Source: Thermopolyspora sp044507605 (GTDB lineage: Bacteria > Actinomycetota > Actinomycetes > Streptosporangiales > Streptosporangiaceae). Taken from it: a stretch of 64,000 bases of DNA. A program made the position numbers and the translations under genes. Positions 60,378 through 64,000 of this stretch are shown in pieces. The DNA lies in assembly GCA_044507605.1 (NCBI GenBank), contig JBIQJI010000003.1, forward strand, positions 106,103 to 170,102. Reading direction: 5' to 3'. How positions within the stretch are numbered: position 1 is the first letter of the stretch; each line of letters begins with the position of its first letter. Below the pieces are notes generated by a model. That model saw only the letters and a program-made list of their open reading frames with translations, was not told the origin of the DNA and searched no databases.

Positions 60378-62516
60378 TTGAGCAGCGAACTTGTGCCCGG
60401 CCTTGAGTGGACCGACCTCGACCGCCGGGCCGTAGACATCGTACGGGCCCTGGCGATGGACGCGGTGGAGAAGGCGGGGAACGGGCACCCAGGTACGGCC
60501 ATGAGCCTGGCGCCCGCCGCGTACCTTCTCTTCCAGCGCGTTCTGCGCCATGACCCTTCTGAGCCGAAATGGTCTGGTCGCGACAGGTTCATACTGTCAT
60601 GTGGCCACTCGAGTTTGACCCTTTATATACAGCTTTATCTGTCCGGTTATGGGCTGACGCTGCACGACCTGCAGTCGCTGCGGTCATGGGAAAGCCTCAC
60701 CCCCGGCCACCCGGAGTACGGCCACACGGTCGGCGTCGAGACCACCACCGGCCCGCTCGGCCAGGGCCTCGGCAACGCGGTGGGCATGGCGATGGCCGCC
60801 CGCCGCGAGCGCGGCCTGTTCGACCCCGACGCCGAGCCCGGCACCAGCCCGTTCGACCACACGATCTGGTGTCTCGTCTCCGACGGCGACATCGAGGAGG
60901 GCATCAGCCACGAGGTGAGCGCGCTGGCCGGTCACCAGCGGCTCGGCAACCTGGTGGTCGTCTACGACGACAACCGCATCTCGATCGAGGACGACACCAC
61001 CATCGCCAAGTCGGAGGACGTCGCCAAGCGCTACGAAGCGTACGGCTGGCAGGTCATCGAGGTCGACTGGACCTCGGGCGGCGACGGCAGGCACTACCAG
61101 GAGGACGTGGCGCGGCTGTACGCCGCCATGGAGGCGGGCCGGGCCGAGACCGGCCGGCCCACGCTGATCAAGCTGCGCACCATCATCGGCTGGCCTGCCC
61201 CGAACAAGCAGAACACCGGCAAGATCCACGGCTCGGCGCTCGGCGCCGACGAGGTCGCCGCCACCAAGCGGCTGCTCGGCCTGAACCCCGAGGAGAGCTT
61301 CGTCGTGCCCGCCGACGTGCTGGAGCACTCGCGCGAGGTCATCGACCGCGGCCGCGCCCTGCGCGCCGAATGGGAGAAGTCGTACGAGAGCTGGCGCGCC
61401 GCCAACCCCGAGCGGGCCGCCGAGTACGACCGCATCTCGGCGCGTGTGCTGCCGACCGGCTGGACCACGGCGCTGCCGTCGTTCGAGCCCGGCACGGCCA
61501 TGGCGACCCGCAAGGCGTCCGGCATGGTGCTGAACGCGCTCGCACCGGTGCTGCCCGAGCTGTGGGGCGGCTCGGCCGACCTGGCCGAGAGCAACAACAC
61601 CACGATGAAGGGCGAGCCGTCGTTCATCCCCGAGGAGTTCCAGACCAAGGAGTTCCCGGGCGGCCCGTACGGCCGCACCCTGCACTTCGGCATCCGCGAG
61701 CACGGCATGGGCGCCATCCTCAACGGCATCGCCCTGCACGGCGGCACCCGTCCCTACGGCGGCACGTTCCTGGTCTTCAGCGACTACATGCGCCCGGCGG
61801 TGCGGCTGGCGGCGCTGATGCGGCTGCCCGTGACGTACGTGTGGACGCACGACTCGATCGGCCTCGGCGAGGACGGCCCCACGCACCAGCCGGTGGAGCA
61901 CCTGTGGTCGCTGCGCGCCATCCCCGGCCTGGACGTGGTGCGCCCGGCCGACGCCAACGAGACCGCCGCGGCGTGGCGGGCGGTGCTGGAGCACACCGAC
62001 CGCCCGGCGGCGCTGGCGCTCACCCGGCAGAACGTGCCGACGTTCGCCGGCACGGCCGACGCGGCGAAGGTCGCCAGGGGCGGGTACGTGCTGGAGGACG
62101 CCTCCGCCGGGCGGCCGCAGGTCCTGCTCATCGCCACGGGCAGCGAGGTGCAGCTGGCGGTGGAGGCCAGGCGGCTGCTGGAGGACGAGGGCATCCAGAC
62201 CCGTGTGGTGTCGATGCCGTGCGTGGAGTGGTTCCACGCCCAGGACGCCGCCTACCGGCTGCAGGTGCTGCCGCCCGACGTGCGGGCCCGCGTGTCGGTG
62301 GAGGCCGGGGTCGGGCTCGGCTGGCGGGAGTTCGTCGGCGAGGACGGCTGCATGGTGAGCCTGGAGCACTTCGGCGCGTCGGCGCCGTACAAGACGTTGT
62401 TCGAACAGTTCGGCCTCACCGCCGAGCGGGTCGCTGCCGCGGCCAAGGCCAGTCTCGCCAAGGTCGGCACCACCTCGATCCCCAATGTCACCGTGGGCGA
62501 GACGACCGGCAATTGA
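60378..62516 (+). CDS. tkt: transketolase
   Basis: 712 aa thiamine diphosphate enzyme of the non-oxidative pentose phosphate pathway. The thiamine-diphosphate motif is VSDGDIEEGISHEV...VVVYDDNRIS; GNGHPGTAMSLAPAAYLLF and the pyrimidine-domain ENMIREHGM-like FGIREHGMGAILNG region are intact. TTG start with GGAG 9 nt upstream. A short stretch (60580-60655) uses rare AT-rich codons. First gene of tkt-tal-pgi. Confidence 0.95.
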   Translation: MSSELVPGLEWTDLDRRAVDIVRALAMDAVEKAGNGHPGTAMSLAPAAYLLFQRVLRHDPSEPKWSGRDRFILSCGHSSLTLYIQLYLSGYGLTLHDLQSLRSWESLTPGHPEYGHTVGVETTTGPLGQGLGNAVGMAMAARRERGLFDPDAEPGTSPFDHTIWCLVSDGDIEEGISHEVSALAGHQRLGNLVVVYDDNRISIEDDTTIAKSEDVAKRYEAYGWQVIEVDWTSGGDGRHYQEDVARLYAAMEAGRAETGRPTLIKLRTIIGWPAPNKQNTGKIHGSALGADEVAATKRLLGLNPEESFVVPADVLEHSREVIDRGRALRAEWEKSYESWRAANPERAAEYDRISARVLPTGWTTALPSFEPGTAMATRKASGMVLNALAPVLPELWGGSADLAESNNTTMKGEPSFIPEEFQTKEFPGGPYGRTLHFGIREHGMGAILNGIALHGGTRPYGGTFLVFSDYMRPAVRLAALMRLPVTYVWTHDSIGLGEDGPTHQPVEHLWSLRAIPGLDVVRPADANETAAAWRAVLEHTDRPAALALTRQNVPTFAGTADAAKVARGGYVLEDASAGRPQVLLIATGSEVQLAVEARRLLEDEGIQTRVVSMPCVEWFHAQDAAYRLQVLPPDVRARVSVEAGVGLGWREFVGEDGCMVSLEHFGASAPYKTLFEQFGLTAERVAAAAKASLAKVGTTSIPNVTVGETTGN

Positions 62517-62546
62517 AGATCGGCAAGTGAGGGAACCGAGGAAGAC

Positions 62547-63650
62547 ATGAGTGAGATTCTGCAGGCCCTGTCCGACCAAGGCGTCTCGATCTGGCTGGAC
62601 GACATCAGCCGCGACCGGCTGCGCAGCGGGGGTCTGGCGGAGCTGGTCCGCGACAAGCACGTGGTGGGCGTGACGTCCAACCCGACGATCTTCGCGGCGG
62701 CGCTGAGCAAGGGCGACGCCTACACCGAGCAGCTGCACGACCTGGCGGTGCGCGGCGTCGACCTGGGCGAGGCGGTGCGCGCCATCACCACGTACGACAT
62801 CCGCTGGGCGTGCGACGTGCTCAAGCAGGCCTACCTCGACTCCGGCGGCAAGGACGGCCGGGTGTCCATCGAGGTGGACCCCCGCCTGGCCCGCGACACC
62901 GCGCGCACGATCGCCGAGGCGCGGGCGCTGTGGTGGCTGGTCGACCGGCCGAACCTGTTCATCAAGATCCCGGCGACGGCCGAGGGCCTGCCGGCGATCC
63001 GGCAGTGCCTCGCGGAGGGCATCAGCGTCAACGTCACGCTGATCTTCTCCCTGGAGCGCTACCGCGCGGTGCTGGAGGCGTGGCTGTCGGGCCTGGAGCA
63101 GGCCAAGGAGAACGGCCTGGACCTGAGCACCATCGAGTCGGTCGCGTCGTTCTTCGTCAGCCGGGTCGACACCGAGGTCGACAAGCGCCTCGACAAGATC
63201 GGCACGCCCGAGGCGCAGGCGCTCAAGGGCAAGGCGGCCGTGGCCAACGCCCGGCTGGCGTACGCCGCGTTCGAGGACGTCGTCAACACGCCGCGCTGGG
63301 AGGCGCTGCGGGCCGCCGGCGCGCAGGCGCAGCGGCCGCTGTGGGCCTCCACGGGCACCAAGAACCCCGAGTACTCCGACACCCTGTACGTCGACGAGCT
63401 GATCACGCGCGGTGTCGTCAGCACGATGCCGGAGAAGACCCTCAACGCGGTGGCCGACCACGGCACCGTCAAGGGCGACACGGTGCGGCCGTTCTTCGAG
63501 CAGGCGTGGAGCGTCCTGGCCGCGCTCAAGCAGGCCGGCGTCGACTACGACGATGTGGTGCGGGTGCTGGAGGACGAGGGCGTGGACAAGTTCGCGGCCT
63601 CCTGGGCGCAGCTGCTCGACACCGTCGCCGCCGAACTGGAGAAGGCGTGA
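62547..63650 (+). CDS. tal: transaldolase
   Basis: 367 aa. The Schiff-base lysine is in NLFIKIPATAEG; other landmarks are VTSNPTIFAAAL, VSIEVDPRLA and SVNVTLIFSLERY. Class of long actinobacterial transaldolases. 30 bp after tkt. Confidence 0.95.
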   Translation: MSEILQALSDQGVSIWLDDISRDRLRSGGLAELVRDKHVVGVTSNPTIFAAALSKGDAYTEQLHDLAVRGVDLGEAVRAITTYDIRWACDVLKQAYLDSGGKDGRVSIEVDPRLARDTARTIAEARALWWLVDRPNLFIKIPATAEGLPAIRQCLAEGISVNVTLIFSLERYRAVLEAWLSGLEQAKENGLDLSTIESVASFFVSRVDTEVDKRLDKIGTPEAQALKGKAAVANARLAYAAFEDVVNTPRWEALRAAGAQAQRPLWASTGTKNPEYSDTLYVDELITRGVVSTMPEKTLNAVADHGTVKGDTVRPFFEQAWSVLAALKQAGVDYDDVVRVLEDEGVDKFAASWAQLLDTVAAELEKA

Positions 63651-63660
63651 CAGGGGCACC

Positions 63661-64000
63661 ATGAACACATTGGTAACGTTCGGCGATCAGGAGGTCGCCG
63701 CACGAGCCGGGGAGACGGCCGCAGCGCTGGCCGCGGAGGGGGTGCCGGCAGCGCTCGCGGCGGGCGACACCACCTTGTGGGGGCCCGCCTCCGCACCGGG
63801 CGCGTCGATCCGGCTGGGCTGGCTCACCCTGCCGCTGACCAGCCGCGAGCTGATTCCCGACATCATCCGGCTGGCCGAGGCGGCGCAGGCGCTGCGTCTC
63901 GACCACGTCGTGCTGGCCGGCATGGGCGGCTCGTCGCTGGCCCCCGAGGTCATCTGCGCGACCGCCGGCGTGCCGCTGACGGTCCTCGACACCACCGACC
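63661..64000 (+). CDS. pgi: glucose-6-phosphate isomerase, N-terminal part (cut by window end)
   Basis: 113 codons visible, starting MNTLVTFGDQEVAARAG 10 bp after the tal stop. The sugar-phosphate isomerase loop VVLAGMGGSSLAPEV is seen near residue 85. Order tkt-tal-pgi is conserved in actinobacteria. The gene continues past the window edge. Confidence 0.88.
   Translation, partial: MNTLVTFGDQEVAARAGETAAALAAEGVPAALAAGDTTLWGPASAPGASIRLGWLTLPLTSRELIPDIIRLAEAAQALRLDHVVLAGMGGSSLAPEVICATAGVPLTVLDTTD

Noticed and set aside
60319..60381. 21-codon ORF whose TGA overlaps the tkt TTG and which contains a TTA codon
   Set aside because: Attractive as a bldA-linked coupling element, but the possible -10 (TAGGGT) is only 5 nt from its ATG and no SD is present, so translation is unsupported.

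Overview
The window comes from a high-GC actinomycete chromosome. About 72% G+C coding, leaderless mRNAs, a mycobacterial-type suf operon, an InhA-type FabI, and a secreted AA10-CBM2 cellulose oxygenase with a CelR/CebR-type operator nearby all point to the Streptosporangiales or a close relative; that rank is an inference. Many genes match the order or neighbourhood of the M. tuberculosis Rv1448c-Rv1484 region (tal, tkt, ctaB, suf, echA12, ABC-F, small HTH protein, fabG-inhA), so this is mostly conserved core chromosome with accessory transport and regulatory modules inserted.

Layout. 1-6.4 kb: the end of a low-complexity membrane protein, fabG-fabI, and divergently tldD-tldE, then a small DUF3099 membrane protein. 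6.4-6.5 kb: a three-hairpin RNA with C-rich loops resembling the actinobacterial 6C RNA. 6.5-8.5 kb: moaA-mobA-DUF6457 (molybdenum cofactor). 8.7-21 kb: RtcB ligase, a large membrane-inserted alpha/beta hydrolase, a DEAD-box helicase, a secreted repeat-linker protein, a GH15 glucanase/trehalase, an S66 LD-carboxypeptidase and a sulfotransferase. 21-27 kb: ABC exporter, enoyl-CoA hydratase, small HTH protein, an ABC-F ATPase with its own leaderless mini-ORF attenuator, and a Vms1-like peptidyl-tRNA hydrolase.

27-32.2 kb: a sulfonate-type ABC transporter interleaved with an AprA/FrdA-like flavoprotein and a 2x[4Fe-4S] ferredoxin. It is preceded by a leaderless 24-codon peptide ending in a cysteine cluster, which suggests cysteine-responsive attenuation. 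32.3-36 kb: an efflux ABC pair plus DesK/DesR-like two-component system in one operon behind a 22-bp palindrome. 36-37.2 kb: hisE-hisG. 37.3-43.4 kb: a five-gene oligopeptide-type ABC importer with a long 5' leader. 43.5-45 kb: a second DEAD-box helicase.

45.3-52 kb: sufR-sufB-sufD-Rieske-sufC-sufS-sufU-sufT, whose upstream region carries both a SufR-type operator and an IdeR/DmdR-like iron box. 52-56 kb: an ABC-2 exporter, a GntR regulator and ctaA. 56-59 kb: an AA10 LPMO and a PrsW protease. 59-64 kb: ctaB divergent from tkt-tal-pgi (pentose phosphate pathway; pgi runs off the window).

No tRNA, rRNA, CRISPR array, insertion sequence or prophage was recognised. The most interesting points are regulatory: an ABC-F translational attenuator, a cysteine leader peptide on a flavoprotein/transporter operon, dual iron/Fe-S control signals on suf, a 6C-like RNA, an orphan CelR box, and a recurring leaderless-promoter signature used here to choose many start codons.
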